The position numbers and the translations under genes are program-made. From an uncultured Clostridia bacterium (GTDB lineage Bacteria > Bacillota > Clostridia > TANB77 > CAG-508): DNA of 34,844 nt. The DNA lies in assembly GCA_944386385.1 (NCBI GenBank), contig CALXAV010000019.1, positions 1-34,844 on the forward strand, written 5' to 3'. Numbering within the stretch: position 1 is the stretch's first letter; every line of letters starts with the position of its first letter. Shown here in pieces: positions 16,401 through 24,800 of this stretch. The notes beneath the pieces are model-generated. The model was given only the letters and a program-made list of their open reading frames with translations. It did no database searches and was not told the DNA's origin.

Positions 16401-17019
16401 AAATGCAAGTACACCAGAAGATGCAGCAACAGCTTTTTGTTGGTCATTTGAAAGACCAGGGGTACCGAGAATGTCAGTTAGAACAGAAGCAGCAAGAAGG
16501 TATTATGAACAATTTAAAGATGCTACAAGACCAACAGGTGGGGGTACTACAAATCTAACACAAGCAGCGGATTCTGTTGCAAAATATTTATGTGATAATA
16601 ATTATACATATAGAGCTACAGATTCAACAAGTTATACATTCCCAATTGCTAATAATGGTAAGAGAACTTTATCTTGTAGTTCATTCATTCAAGAATGTTT
16701 ATTACAAGCAGGATATTCTCAAGCAGCAGGAGGAGAAAAATTATGGGCACGTAAAGATTCAAGTTTATCTATAAGAGATTTTCAAAATATGGGAATATCA
16801 GTAGAGCTTATCACAGATATGAATGCTTTACAACCTGGTGATATAGTTCAATATACTAGTATGTATCATGTTGTAATGGTTTACAGTGTATCAGGAAGCA
16901 ATGTACAAATAAAAGGTGTTCCAGAAGTAATGAATAATAATTATGGATATGATGGAGTAACAAGGTCAGTTAGTTATTTACAACAAAATGGATGTTATGC
17001 CTTAAGAATAACTAATTAG
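13432..17019 (+). CDS. Giant multidomain peptidoglycan-remodelling protein (VirB1/CwlT role)
   Basis: This 1195-residue protein has a membrane anchor near residues 21-40 and an external region with four enzyme-type domains. (1) NlpC/P60-type: DCSGYVSW, Cys407, with His472 in DPGHVNIC. (2) Class A beta-lactamase-like, about 535-770: it keeps KTG (725-727) and a DDN in place of SDN (606-608), but the S-x-x-K serine is Gly571 before Lys574, so it is probably inactive and may bind wall. (3) Phage-tail-type lysozyme (GNIEAESGFN, Glu910; FGLCQW). (4) A second NlpC/P60-like domain with LSCSSFIQ, Cys1082, and YHVVMVY, His1146. Conjugative CwlT proteins pair a lysozyme with an NlpC/P60 domain to open the wall; this is an enlarged version. 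GGGAGG precedes ATG 13432. Confidence 0.88.
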   Translation: MPNGEEIKKIIINGVKTVFKPILVLAIIVVLLVSLFWAVIDGVGSSISRIFSDVVDNVKISGNNIEIDQEYLENAKEQLDLLGINSTTLGLGNNEEYLERFLEAEIVTSFPYLGGDGLQGAVYFERARIDGSTIQLKYIEYNEFYSKVDNGDSDINDYFTVDQDDWTVHVMKNDGNIEKINYKNMVEKFAMPFEFPIYLAMVSQNPQFALAVVKLVKESRIVITIAESKTTTTTTNTESYHQVVKVNGNVTQSSDVQGEPDVKVEETYSSDVFLSRAQTWILNEVTDLNYDETPEDAEPVVTPKTPSSTVSSQIVGNDRVETTHSNITNTTEVHRDYQRWIRGTTKVIENTKNFINLILRDDNLINGQGLVEIAKNCHDAVANAKFTYGATSGGIPVDVNTDSRIDCSGYVSWVLYEAGYTEMAGGQHTTANSSLGAFGQEKGWEIIQNADDVQAGDICFYRGSLNGSDPGHVNICAGEQNGQKVFYDCGSTTVIQTIDPITYDMSTFGYAFRPNDEIAQALNPQDKEELRDQIQGYIDAITEGTYSVKVVNLDRTSDAVTINNGRVESNGLIKIFIMATAYDEIRQGHLNEGDISADLERMITADDNSAANSVLRAIGNANKGLFSGENEDEIQRGVDVVNEYLRSNGYNATKLEGELDQNEYEGNEQTYTTVNNVATILQNIFNGRCINEEYSEKMMNLLRMQVITDMIPSTIIVGEGETANKTGEQADTVQDAAIISTSNANYLIIVSAKDVQNTDTAKNNIREIAKIVNTYFTQNGNVNDNSDNFEEDDELDIRMNGNRVCYKLTSNQYQCPLNNLVEGREMLFELLRKSDKTQSHERLMRYLLYLLTGNDYGVTEFDFNEFLNGSFSDVSGLYGNTPQEKVWWALINAGYSKEAAAGVLGNIEAESGFNEAAIEGGSGIGFGLCQWSYGRRTQLEAYAASKGTSASDLDTQIEFLLGEITPGGGANGYASYQLVTYNGYSADDWKNASTPEDAATAFCWSFERPGVPRMSVRTEAARRYYEQFKDATRPTGGGTTNLTQAADSVAKYLCDNNYTYRATDSTSYTFPIANNGKRTLSCSSFIQECLLQAGYSQAAGGEKLWARKDSSLSIRDFQNMGISVELITDMNALQPGDIVQYTSMYHVVMVYSVSGSNVQIKGVPEVMNNNYGYDGVTRSVSYLQQNGCYALRITN

Positions 17020-17046
17020 TACAATATTTTGAAAGGGTTTTTGAAT

Positions 17047-18402
17047 ATGAATAAAAATTTAATAAAAAAATTGATAATAATACTTATTGTTATAATAATC
17101 ATTCTTATTATTGCTATTATGTTATTTAAAGATGAAACACCTGCAGAAAAAGATGAGCAAAATGATGTAATACAGCAATCAGTTGAAACAGAAGAAATAA
17201 TTGTTACTAGCCATGAGGAAAAAGAAAGAATCTATACGGTAGAACAATGTGTTTCAGCGTATTTAGATATAATAAATACAAATAATTCAGCTTATTATAT
17301 GCAAGATGAAAGCGGTAATCAACAAAAATTTGTAAATGAGGATGAAAAAATACTAAATGTATTAAGCGAAGAATATATTAATGAAAATAATATAACAAAA
17401 GAAAATGTTAGTAATTATATACAGAAATTAGATAAAGACGTATTTTTCATTCCTCTTCAAATGAATTCTGTAAATAGCGATGATATGTATAAATATGCAG
17501 TATCAGGATATATTACTGATTTAGATTATAATTTTATAGAAAATGTAGCTTTTATTGTAAATTTAGATATAGGTAATTTAACATATTCAATCGAACCTAT
17601 AAATGAAGAATTCGATAATATAAAAGATATACAGTTGAATATCACAGTAGATTCAATTGCAGAGAATGAAGATAATATTGTACAATATATAACAACAAAT
17701 ACAGAAGAGGACTGTAAAAGGTATTTAGATAATTATAAAAAGATTGCATTGAGTAATCCAGAAGAGGCATATAACAAACTAGATGAAGAGTATAGAAATA
17801 AAAGATTTGGAAGTCTTGAAGCATATGAACAATATATTGAAGAAAATAGAGAAGATATGGAAGTGGTTCAACTTAGTCAATATATGATAAACGATGACAA
17901 TGGAGAGACACAATATGTTTGTAGAGATGCATATGGTAAATTATATGTTTTCGAAGGAGAAAATATATTAAATACGTCAATTCAACTAGATACCTATACA
18001 ATAGAGAACAATACGTTTAAAGAGCAATATGAGAATGGAAATGAACAAACAAAAGTACAAATGAATATTAATAAATTTATTTTAATGATTAACAATCAAG
18101 ATTATCAAGCAGCTTATAATGTTTTAGATGACGATTTTAAAAATAATTATTTTGCAACAATAGATGACTTTAAAAATTATTTACAATTACATTCATATAA
18201 GTATAATGATATGGAAGCAAATAGTTTTGATGTTACTGGAAACGTATATTCTTGTGGAGTTACTCTAACAGATTTAACAAATGGACTTTATGTTGATGAA
18301 TCAAAAGGAACAGGAGGATCAGGATATGCATTTAATTGGAATTTCTATGTACAATTAAATGATGGAACAGATTTTAAATTATCTTTTGAAGTAAATCAGT
18401 AA
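17047..18402 (+). CDS. Bitopic protein with repeated NTF2-like domains (TcpC/VirB8-type)
   Basis: The 451-residue product has one membrane helix (about residues 7-27), an acidic linker and a large external region. Two segments share a pattern: AYNKLDEEYRNKRFGSLEAYEQYI (from 241) and AYNVLDDDFKNNYFATIDDFKNYL (from 356). Both match the segment around residue 102 of the 310-residue protein earlier in the operon. Tandem NTF2-like domains behind a single helix are characteristic of TcpC, the VirB8-like protein of Gram-positive conjugation machines. I start at ATG 17047, with AAAGGG (17032-17037) 9 nt upstream; in-frame TTGs at 17029 and 17041 fit less well. It is the last gene of the T4SS operon, followed by a strong terminator. 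Confidence 0.65.
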   Translation: MNKNLIKKLIIILIVIIIILIIAIMLFKDETPAEKDEQNDVIQQSVETEEIIVTSHEEKERIYTVEQCVSAYLDIINTNNSAYYMQDESGNQQKFVNEDEKILNVLSEEYINENNITKENVSNYIQKLDKDVFFIPLQMNSVNSDDMYKYAVSGYITDLDYNFIENVAFIVNLDIGNLTYSIEPINEEFDNIKDIQLNITVDSIAENEDNIVQYITTNTEEDCKRYLDNYKKIALSNPEEAYNKLDEEYRNKRFGSLEAYEQYIEENREDMEVVQLSQYMINDDNGETQYVCRDAYGKLYVFEGENILNTSIQLDTYTIENNTFKEQYENGNEQTKVQMNINKFILMINNQDYQAAYNVLDDDFKNNYFATIDDFKNYLQLHSYKYNDMEANSFDVTGNVYSCGVTLTDLTNGLYVDESKGTGGSGYAFNWNFYVQLNDGTDFKLSFEVNQ

Positions 18403-18406
18403 ATAG

Positions 18407-18449
18407 AAAAGTAAAAATGGAAGACCAAAAATCTTCCATTTTTACTTTT
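18407..18449. terminator. Terminator of the T4SS operon, probably bidirectional
   Basis: An 18-bp perfect inverted repeat, from AAAAGTAAAAATGGAAGA (18407-18424) to TCTTCCATTTTTACTTTT (18432-18449), has T-rich flanks. It lies between convergent genes and can serve both strands. Confidence 0.9.
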
Positions 18450-18460
18450 AATGTTGTGTT

Positions 18461-19132
18461 TTAAGTAAATAAATTTACGATATATTGTAATATACTGTTT
18501 TCTTCATATAACCTTATAAAGAAATTATGAATAAAAGGAATATGCCAAAGAATGATAAGTATAGCAATAGTTATTATTAATGCAAGAAAGTTTTTGAAAT
18601 AATCTTTTGGCGTTTTTTTATATCTAATTTTATATCCTCTATTTTTTAAATCTTGAATATAAGCATCATGATAAGCTTTTTCTCTTGCTTGCTGTAATTG
18701 TTTTTCATATTCTAATTGTTCTTCGTATTGTTTTTGATATTCTTGTTCTCTTATAAGTTCTTCATCTGTAAAATTATTATTATTATTTTGAGCGTTACTA
18801 TAATTATTGTTGTAGTTATTATTATAGGCATTGTTATTATGTCTCAAATTGTTAATTTCATTATATAAATTTCTGTTTTCTTCTGACAATTTATTAAAAT
18901 CTTCTTCTGAAATCTCTTTTTGTTTTAAAGTCATATCATATTTAGCTCTAGAATCGGGATTAGAAAGGATTTCATATGCTTCATTGATTAACTTTATTTT
19001 TTCTTCTGCTTCTTCCTTCATATTTGATTCTTGTAAGTCTGGGTGATATTTTTTAACTAAAGTTTTATATGCTTTTTCTATAACTTCAGCAGAAGCATCT
19101 CTATCTACTTCTAATATTTTATAGTAATTCAT
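18461..19132 (-). CDS. Membrane-tethered J-domain (DnaJ-like) protein
   Basis: The 223-residue product begins with a J domain ([14 protein letters not shown], with HPD at residues 30-32), which stimulates DnaK-type Hsp70 ATPases. An Asn-rich linker and a charged coiled-coil-like stretch ([19 protein letters not shown]) follow. A C-terminal hydrophobic segment ([17 protein letters not shown]) anchors it in the membrane. The Gly/Phe and zinc-finger regions of true DnaJ are absent. I start at the ATG complementary to 19130-19132, because AAAGGAGA lies 11 nt upstream and the J domain begins there. A longer frame to 19177 would run through that ribosome site. It converges on the T4SS operon; a chaperone role for that machine is speculation. 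Confidence 0.85.
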   Translation of the reverse strand: MNYYKILEVDRDASAEVIEKAYKTLVKKYHPDLQESNMKEEAEEKIKLINEAYEILSNPDSRAKYDMTLKQKEISEEDFNKLSEENRNLYNEINNLRHNNNAYNNNYNNNYSNAQNNNNNFTDEELIREQEYQKQYEEQLEYEKQLQQAREKAYHDAYIQDLKNRGYKIRYKKTPKDYFKNFLALIITIAILIILWHIPFIHNFFIRLYEENSILQYIVNLFT

Positions 19133-19167
19133 TTGGTAAAATATCTCCTTTAAATTTTCTTTTAATA

Positions 19168-19196
19168 AATATAACATAAAAATTAAAATCCTTCAA
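19168..19196 (-). promoter_or_regulatory. Promoter of the J-domain gene
   Basis: On the minus strand: TTGAAG (complement of 19191-19196), a 17-bp spacer and TATATT (complement of 19168-19173), with a TGT before the -10 giving an extended -10. Confidence 0.65.
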
Positions 19197-19245
19197 TAAA
19201 TCACTGTTAAAAAAAATACAACATAAAATAGAATAGGTGATTTAT

Positions 19246-20106
19246 ATGGAAAATGGATTATGCTTAGCAGGAGGAGGAGTAAAAGATGCAGCTCATATAG
19301 GTGTTATAAAAGCATTAGAAGAAGCAAATATAGATTTCAAATATGTGGGAGGGACCTCTTCAGGAAGTATTGTAGCATGTTTATATGCATGTGGTTTTAC
19401 AGCAGATGAAATGTATACAATATTTAAGAAATATTGTAAAAAAATAAAATATGTAGATTTCTTAAATATCGTAAAATTAATAATAGGTTTGATATTTACA
19501 GGAAAAATAGTAATAGATGGTTTAAATTCGGGAAAAGCGATAGAAAAGTTAATAAAAAAATTTTGTAATAAAAAGAAAATATATAATATACAAGATGTAG
19601 AAAAAATACTTGCGATACCAAGTGTTAACTTATGTAACGGAAAGGTAATTTGTTTTACATCAGAGTGTAATAAAAAATTTAACTTAGATAATACCAATTT
19701 TGTAAATGATGTAGAAATAGGAAAAGCAGTAAGAGCAAGTTGTAGTTATCCAGTAGTATTTTCTCCTTGTAAATATAAAGATGTAAAATTAATAGATGGA
19801 GGGATTAGAGAAAATGTACCTTGGAAAGAATTAAAAGCTCTTGGTGCTAGAAAGGTAGTAAATATTATTTTTGAAGAAAAGGAAGCAACAAAAGATTGTG
19901 ATAAAAATTTAATAGAGGTTGCAGGTAGTTCAATAAGTCTTTTGTGTAAGGAATTATCTTCATATGAATTAGAAGGTTCAGATTATACTTTAAAAATAAA
20001 AACTAATAAAATGGGACTTCTTGATATGGATAAAATAGATGAATTATATAAACTTGGATATAATGAAACAAAAAAGAATATAAAAATAATAAAAGAAAAA
20101 TTATAA
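19246..20106 (+). CDS. Patatin-like phospholipase (RssA/YlbK type)
   Basis: The 286-residue protein has a Ser-Asp dyad hydrolase fold. The oxyanion loop is LAGGGVKDAAHIGV (residues 7-20). The nucleophile elbow GTSSG contains Ser38, and the catalytic Asp184 lies in LIDGGIRENVP. No signal peptide is present, so it is cytosolic and probably acts on phospholipid or acyl-ester substrates; the true substrate is unknown. AGGTGA sits 5 nt before ATG 19246; an in-frame GTG at 19237 is less likely. It diverges from the J-domain gene. Some patatin proteins are secretion-system effectors, but the family is common as a housekeeping gene in Firmicutes, and no export signal is visible. Confidence 0.92.
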   Translation: MENGLCLAGGGVKDAAHIGVIKALEEANIDFKYVGGTSSGSIVACLYACGFTADEMYTIFKKYCKKIKYVDFLNIVKLIIGLIFTGKIVIDGLNSGKAIEKLIKKFCNKKKIYNIQDVEKILAIPSVNLCNGKVICFTSECNKKFNLDNTNFVNDVEIGKAVRASCSYPVVFSPCKYKDVKLIDGGIRENVPWKELKALGARKVVNIIFEEKEATKDCDKNLIEVAGSSISLLCKELSSYELEGSDYTLKIKTNKMGLLDMDKIDELYKLGYNETKKNIKIIKEKL

Positions 20107-20392
20107 TTAAACAAAGTATAAAAACAATAAAAAATAGTTAAGTGTAAAAACATCATAAAAAATGTTAATTTTTTTACACTTAAAAAGTGAAATTGTGAGA
20201 AGAAGAATTTTAGAAAATTAATTAAATGGAAAGATTGGAAGGATTTAAAAATAAAGCTGCAAGGTACAATACAAGCAGAAAAGTTTAGTTATTAAAAGAA
20301 CTTAGAAAATAAAGTATAGTATAAATTTAAAAAGTAAATAATATTAGTAAGAAGAAAATAATGAAATAAAAAAATATAGGAATAAAAACATA
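20107..20392. other. Intergenic stretch with one hairpin and no recognisable gene
   Basis: The stretch between the phospholipase gene and the repeat-bearing promoter is A-rich. Near its start is a perfect 12-bp inverted repeat, TAAGTGTAAAAA (20139-20150) and TTTTTACACTTA (20171-20182), around a 20-nt loop; a weak terminator is plausible. Short open frames (20-33 codons, around 20217-20300) lack ribosome sites, and I see no RNA gene. Confidence 0.55.
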
Positions 20393-20453
20393 AAAAATCA
20401 CGGAATATAAAACAAAAAAATCACGGAATAAAATTGACAAAAATCACGGAATA
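20393..20453 (+). repeat. Three 15-bp direct repeats at exact 23-bp spacing (operator-like)
   Basis: AAAAATCACGGAATA occurs at 20393-20407, 20416-20430 and 20439-20453, identical in all three. The period is exactly 23 bp, just over two helical turns, so proteins bound there would lie on nearly the same face. The third copy fills the spacer of the promoter for the downstream ATPase gene. The arrangement suggests cooperative repression of that promoter, perhaps autoregulatory. The binding protein is not known. Confidence 0.85.
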
Positions 20454-20462
20454 GTATATAAT
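20434..20462 (+). promoter_or_regulatory. Consensus SigA promoter of the DUF4143 ATPase gene
   Basis: Perfect TTGACA (20434-20439), a 17-bp spacer and perfect TATAAT (20457-20462). This is the best promoter match in the window. The spacer contains the third operator-like repeat, so a bound protein would occlude RNA polymerase. Confidence 0.88.
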
Positions 20463-20495
20463 ATTATTGAAAATATTTATATAAGAGGGAAGAAT

Positions 20496-21776
20496 ATGGA
20501 AATAAAAAATTATAGAAGAAGAATTGTAGATGATAAAATAGAACATTATTTAAAACTATTTGGAGCTATTTGCATTGAAGGACCTAAATATTGTGGAAAA
20601 ACTTGGACTGCTAGGTATCATTCTAATAGTGAAGTATTGTTGCATAAAACTACAGGAGGAACCTCAAATAATGTAGAACTTGCTAAAATATCACCATCAA
20701 TAATTTTGGAAGGAGAAAAACCAAAATTAATAGATGAATGGCAAGAAGCAACAAACTTATGGGATGAAATAAGAGCAGATGTTGATAGAACAGGATTAAA
20801 AGGTCAATATATTTTAACTGGTTCCTCTACGCCAAATAGAAAAGGAATATCACATAGTGGAGCAGGTAGATTTGGAAAAATATATTTAAGAACAATGAGC
20901 TTATATGAGTCAGGAGATTCTAGTGGAGATGTATCACTTAAAGAATTATGTAATAATAAATTAGAAGAGAAATTAACAGGAGAAGTTGATTTAAGACATT
21001 TAGCAGGGTTAATAATAAGAGGTGGATGGCCAGGAAATTTGGAATATTCTCCTAAAGATTCTAGTGAAGCAATAGAAGAATATATAAAATTGATAATTGA
21101 TGATGATTTAAATAGATTGGATGGAATAACTAGAAATAAACATAAGATAAAGCTATTACTAAAATCTCTTGCAAGAAATGAAAGCACAACAGTATCTAAT
21201 ATGACTATAAAAAAAGATATTAAAGAAATTGATGATGAAGATATAGATATAGACACAATAGCCTCATACTTAGATGCTTTAGATAGATTGTACTTATTAG
21301 ATAATGATGAGCCATTTTCTTCAAATATTCGTTCTTCTATAAGAGTAAAACAATCAGAAAAAAGACATTTTGCAGACCCATCCATGGCGTGTTCTTTATT
21401 AAATATACGAGAAGAAAGTAAATTAATTAATGATTTAAATACATTTGGCTTTTTATTTGAGGCAATGGTTGAAAGAGATTTAAAAATATATGCAAATAGT
21501 TTCAATGCTAAATGTTATCATTACCAAGATTATCAAAACAAGGAAATAGATAGTGTTATAGAATTGGAAGATGGAGAGTGGTGTGCTTTTGAAATAAAAT
21601 TAGGAGCAAATAAGATTGGAGAAGGGGCAAAAAATTTATTAAAAATAAAAGAAGAGCTTGAAAAAGAAAAAGGAAAAGTACCATCTGTGCTTTGTGTGAT
21701 ATGTGGAATGTCAAATGCAGCTTATCAAAGACCGGACGGAGTATATGTTGTGCCAATTACAGCTTTAAAACCATAA
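20496..21776 (+). CDS. AAA_14/DUF4143-family ATPase
   Basis: The 426-residue protein has an N-terminal P-loop ATPase domain: Walker A GPKYCGKT (29-36), Walker B KLIDEWQ (77-83), sensor ILTGSS (106-111) and an Arg in HSGAGRFGKIY. The C-terminal DUF4143 region ends in a restriction-endonuclease-like core with KEIDSVIEL and AFEIKLG, matching the (E/D)xD...ExK pattern. The family is widespread, often in many copies in gut bacteria and archaea, with no settled function. AGAGGGA precedes ATG 20496. It is a single-gene unit with its own consensus promoter, three upstream direct repeats and a terminator, an arrangement common for mobile or defence-like genes. That interpretation is inference. Confidence 0.9.
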   Translation: MEIKNYRRRIVDDKIEHYLKLFGAICIEGPKYCGKTWTARYHSNSEVLLHKTTGGTSNNVELAKISPSIILEGEKPKLIDEWQEATNLWDEIRADVDRTGLKGQYILTGSSTPNRKGISHSGAGRFGKIYLRTMSLYESGDSSGDVSLKELCNNKLEEKLTGEVDLRHLAGLIIRGGWPGNLEYSPKDSSEAIEEYIKLIIDDDLNRLDGITRNKHKIKLLLKSLARNESTTVSNMTIKKDIKEIDDEDIDIDTIASYLDALDRLYLLDNDEPFSSNIRSSIRVKQSEKRHFADPSMACSLLNIREESKLINDLNTFGFLFEAMVERDLKIYANSFNAKCYHYQDYQNKEIDSVIELEDGEWCAFEIKLGANKIGEGAKNLLKIKEELEKEKGKVPSVLCVICGMSNAAYQRPDGVYVVPITALKP

Positions 21777-21777
21777 T

Positions 21778-21818
21778 AAAATAAGAACAACTCTTAATTT
21801 ATAGAGCTGTTCTTATTT
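21778..21818. terminator. Bidirectional terminator between convergent genes
   Basis: AAATAAGAACAACTCT (21778-21793) pairs with AGAGCTGTTCTTATTT (21803-21818) with one mismatch. T-rich sequence lies on both sides. Confidence 0.85.
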
Positions 21819-21832
21819 TGTTTTATTAATTA

Positions 21833-24800
21833 TTATGAAATCGTTTCTGCTTCTTTTGTTTCTCCTTCATTTTCTTTATCAATAGCTTTCTTCCTATTTT
21901 GTTTAGCTTTAAGATTATCTTTAGCAACAGTCATAAGAAGTTTAATTCTATTAGTTTGGTTAGCCTCACTTGCACCTGGGTCATAATCAATAGGAGAAAT
22001 GTTAGCTTCAGGGAATTTACTACGTATAGTCTTAATAACTCCTTTACCAACAACATGGTTAGGTAAACATGCAAATGGTTGAACACATACAATGTTTGGA
22101 ATATCATGTTCAATATATTCAATCATCTCAGCTGTTAAGAACCAACCTTCACCAGTTTGATTACCAATAGATAAAATATCTTTTACTTTATCTTCTAGAT
22201 GCCAAATATCACAAGGTTGTAAATATCCTTTCTTAGAATTAGCTAAAGCGATTTTAACATCTTTTTCTAATATATCGATTAACTTAATAGCTATTTTACT
22301 AATTTTAGATGAAGTCTTATTTGTATTTAATAACCTATTAAATGTAATTTTATGAGTTGCCATAAATTTTACAAATCCCATAAAGTCAGGTAAAACAACT
22401 TCTGCACCTTCTTTTTCTAGAATATTTGCAACATAGTTATTTCCAAATGGATGATATTTTATAAGTACTTCACCAACAATACCAACTTTAGGTTTTTCTA
22501 CAGATGTATCTAATTCTATTTTTTCAAAATCGTTAACAATATCATAGATACTTTGTTTAAATTCTTTATTAGTTGATTTTGTAAGTAACTTCTTACATTT
22601 TTCCATCCAAGTATCAAATAAAGCTTGAGATTCTCCTTTATGTACTTCATAAGCTCTATTTTTTGTTAGCATTTTTTGTAAAAGGTCAGCATAAACAACA
22701 GTTTTAAACAATCTTTCAATAAGAGGAACTGTTAGTTTAAATCCTGGCATTTTTTCCATACCAACAAAGTTTAAAGATATTACAGGAACATTTTCGAAAC
22801 CTGCATCTTTTAGAGCTTTTCTAATAAATCCAATATAGTTTGTAGCTCTACATCCACCACCAGTTTGTGAAATAATTAAAGCTGTTTTATTCACATCATA
22901 TTTTCCAGATTGAAGAGCTTCAATCATTTGACCTGTAACCAAGATAGATGGATAACAAGCATCGTTATTTACGTATTTTAGTCCAGTATCTACTGTTTTT
23001 TGAGTACAATTTCTTAATAATTCTATATTATATCCTGATGCTCTAGCAGCTGTTTCTAGAAGCTCAAAGTGAATCGGTGCCATTTGAGGGAATAAAATAG
23101 TATATTCTTTTTTCATTTCCTTAGTAAATATCTTTTTATGAATTCCGTAGTCACCATCAGCTTTTTGTTCTATTTTTTCTTGTTCACGTTTCTTCATACT
23201 AGCAAGTAATGAACGAATACGAATACGAACAGCTCCTAAATTATTTACTTCATCTATTTTAATTAGAGTATACATCTTACCATAGCTAGATAAAATTTCT
23301 TCTACTTGGTCTGTTGTAACAGCATCTACACCACAACCAAATGAATTTAATTGTACTAATTCTAGACAGTCGTGTTTACCAACAAAGTCAGCAGCAGCAT
23401 ATAATCTTGCATGGAATACCCATTGGTCAACAACTCTTAAAGGTCTTTTAGCTTCGGTTTTATCAGAAACACTATCTTCTGTTAAAACACATAATCCAAG
23501 TGATGTAATTAAAGTATCAATACCATGGTTAATTTCAGGGTCTACGTGATATGGTCTACCTGCTAAAACAATTCCTTTTAAATTGTTTTCTTCTATGTAT
23601 TTAACAGTCTCTGCACCTTTTCTTCTAATATCCTCTTTACATTTTTGATATTCAGCTTCTGCCTTATCTGCAGCTTCGTTTAATTCAGCTTTTGTAAAGT
23701 TATATTCTTTGAATTCATCTAATTCTAATATTTTCTTAACAAGATTTTTCTTATCAAGAGGTAAGAATGGGTTAATAAATTTAATATCAGGAGATTTTAA
23801 ATTTTCTACATTATTCTTTAAAACCTCTGAATAAGAAATAACAATAGGGCAGTTATAATGGTTATCTGCTTTTTCATACTCTTTTCTAGAATATGGAATA
23901 CAAGGATAGAATATTGTTTTAATACCTTGTTCTAATAAACTTTCTATATGTCCATGAGAAAGTTTTGCAGGATAACAAACAGATTCAGAAGGCATTGATT
24001 CCATACCTTTTTCATAAGTTGCACGAGTACTCTTTTCTGAAATAATTACTCTAAATCCTAAGCTAGTTAGGAAAGTAAACCAGAAAGGATAATCCTCATA
24101 CATATTTAAAACTCTAGGGATACCTATTGTTCCTCTTGTAGCATATTGTTCTTCTAAAGGTGTATAATCAAAAATTCTCTTATATTTATATTGAACTAAG
24201 TTTGGTAAATCTTTTTTCTTTGTAATAGCACCTGCTCCTCTTTCACAACGGTTACCAGATACATGTATTTGTCCATTACTAAACTTATTTATAGTTAATT
24301 TACAGTGATTTTCACAAATACCACAACGTGTATGTGTAACTTTTATTTCTAGCTTATCTAATTCATCTTCTTTTAAAATAGTAGACCTATATTCCATATC
24401 AAGGTTTGCTTCATATTGTTCTTTAGATAAAAGAGCCATACCATAAGCACCCATAAGACCTGCAATGTCTGGTCTAACAACGTTTTTACCAACTATCAAT
24501 TCAAAAGCACGTAAAACTGCATCATTATAGAAAGTTCCACCTTGTACAACAATATGGTCTCCTAATGTTTCTACATCTCTTACTTTCATAACTTTTTGTA
24601 TAGCATTCTTAATAACAGAATATGAAAGTCCTGCAGAAATATCTCCAACAGAATAACCTTCTTTTTGAGCTTGTTTAATCTTAGAGTTCATGAAAACAGT
24701 ACATCTAGAACCTAAGTCAACAGGTGTTTTTGATTTTATTGCTTCTTTTACAAATTCAGAGATTTCTATATTTAAACTTTTAGCAAAAGTTTCTATAAAA

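Noticed and set aside
20183-20392. Short frames (for example 20-33 codons near 20217-20300) as a decayed gene
   Set aside because: No ribosome site, no recognisable protein motif and multiple stops; the stretch is simply A-rich.
20393-20453. CRISPR-like array
   Set aside because: Repeats are only 15 bp with 8-bp AT-rich gaps, three copies, no cas genes, and the last copy is part of a promoter; operator sites fit better.
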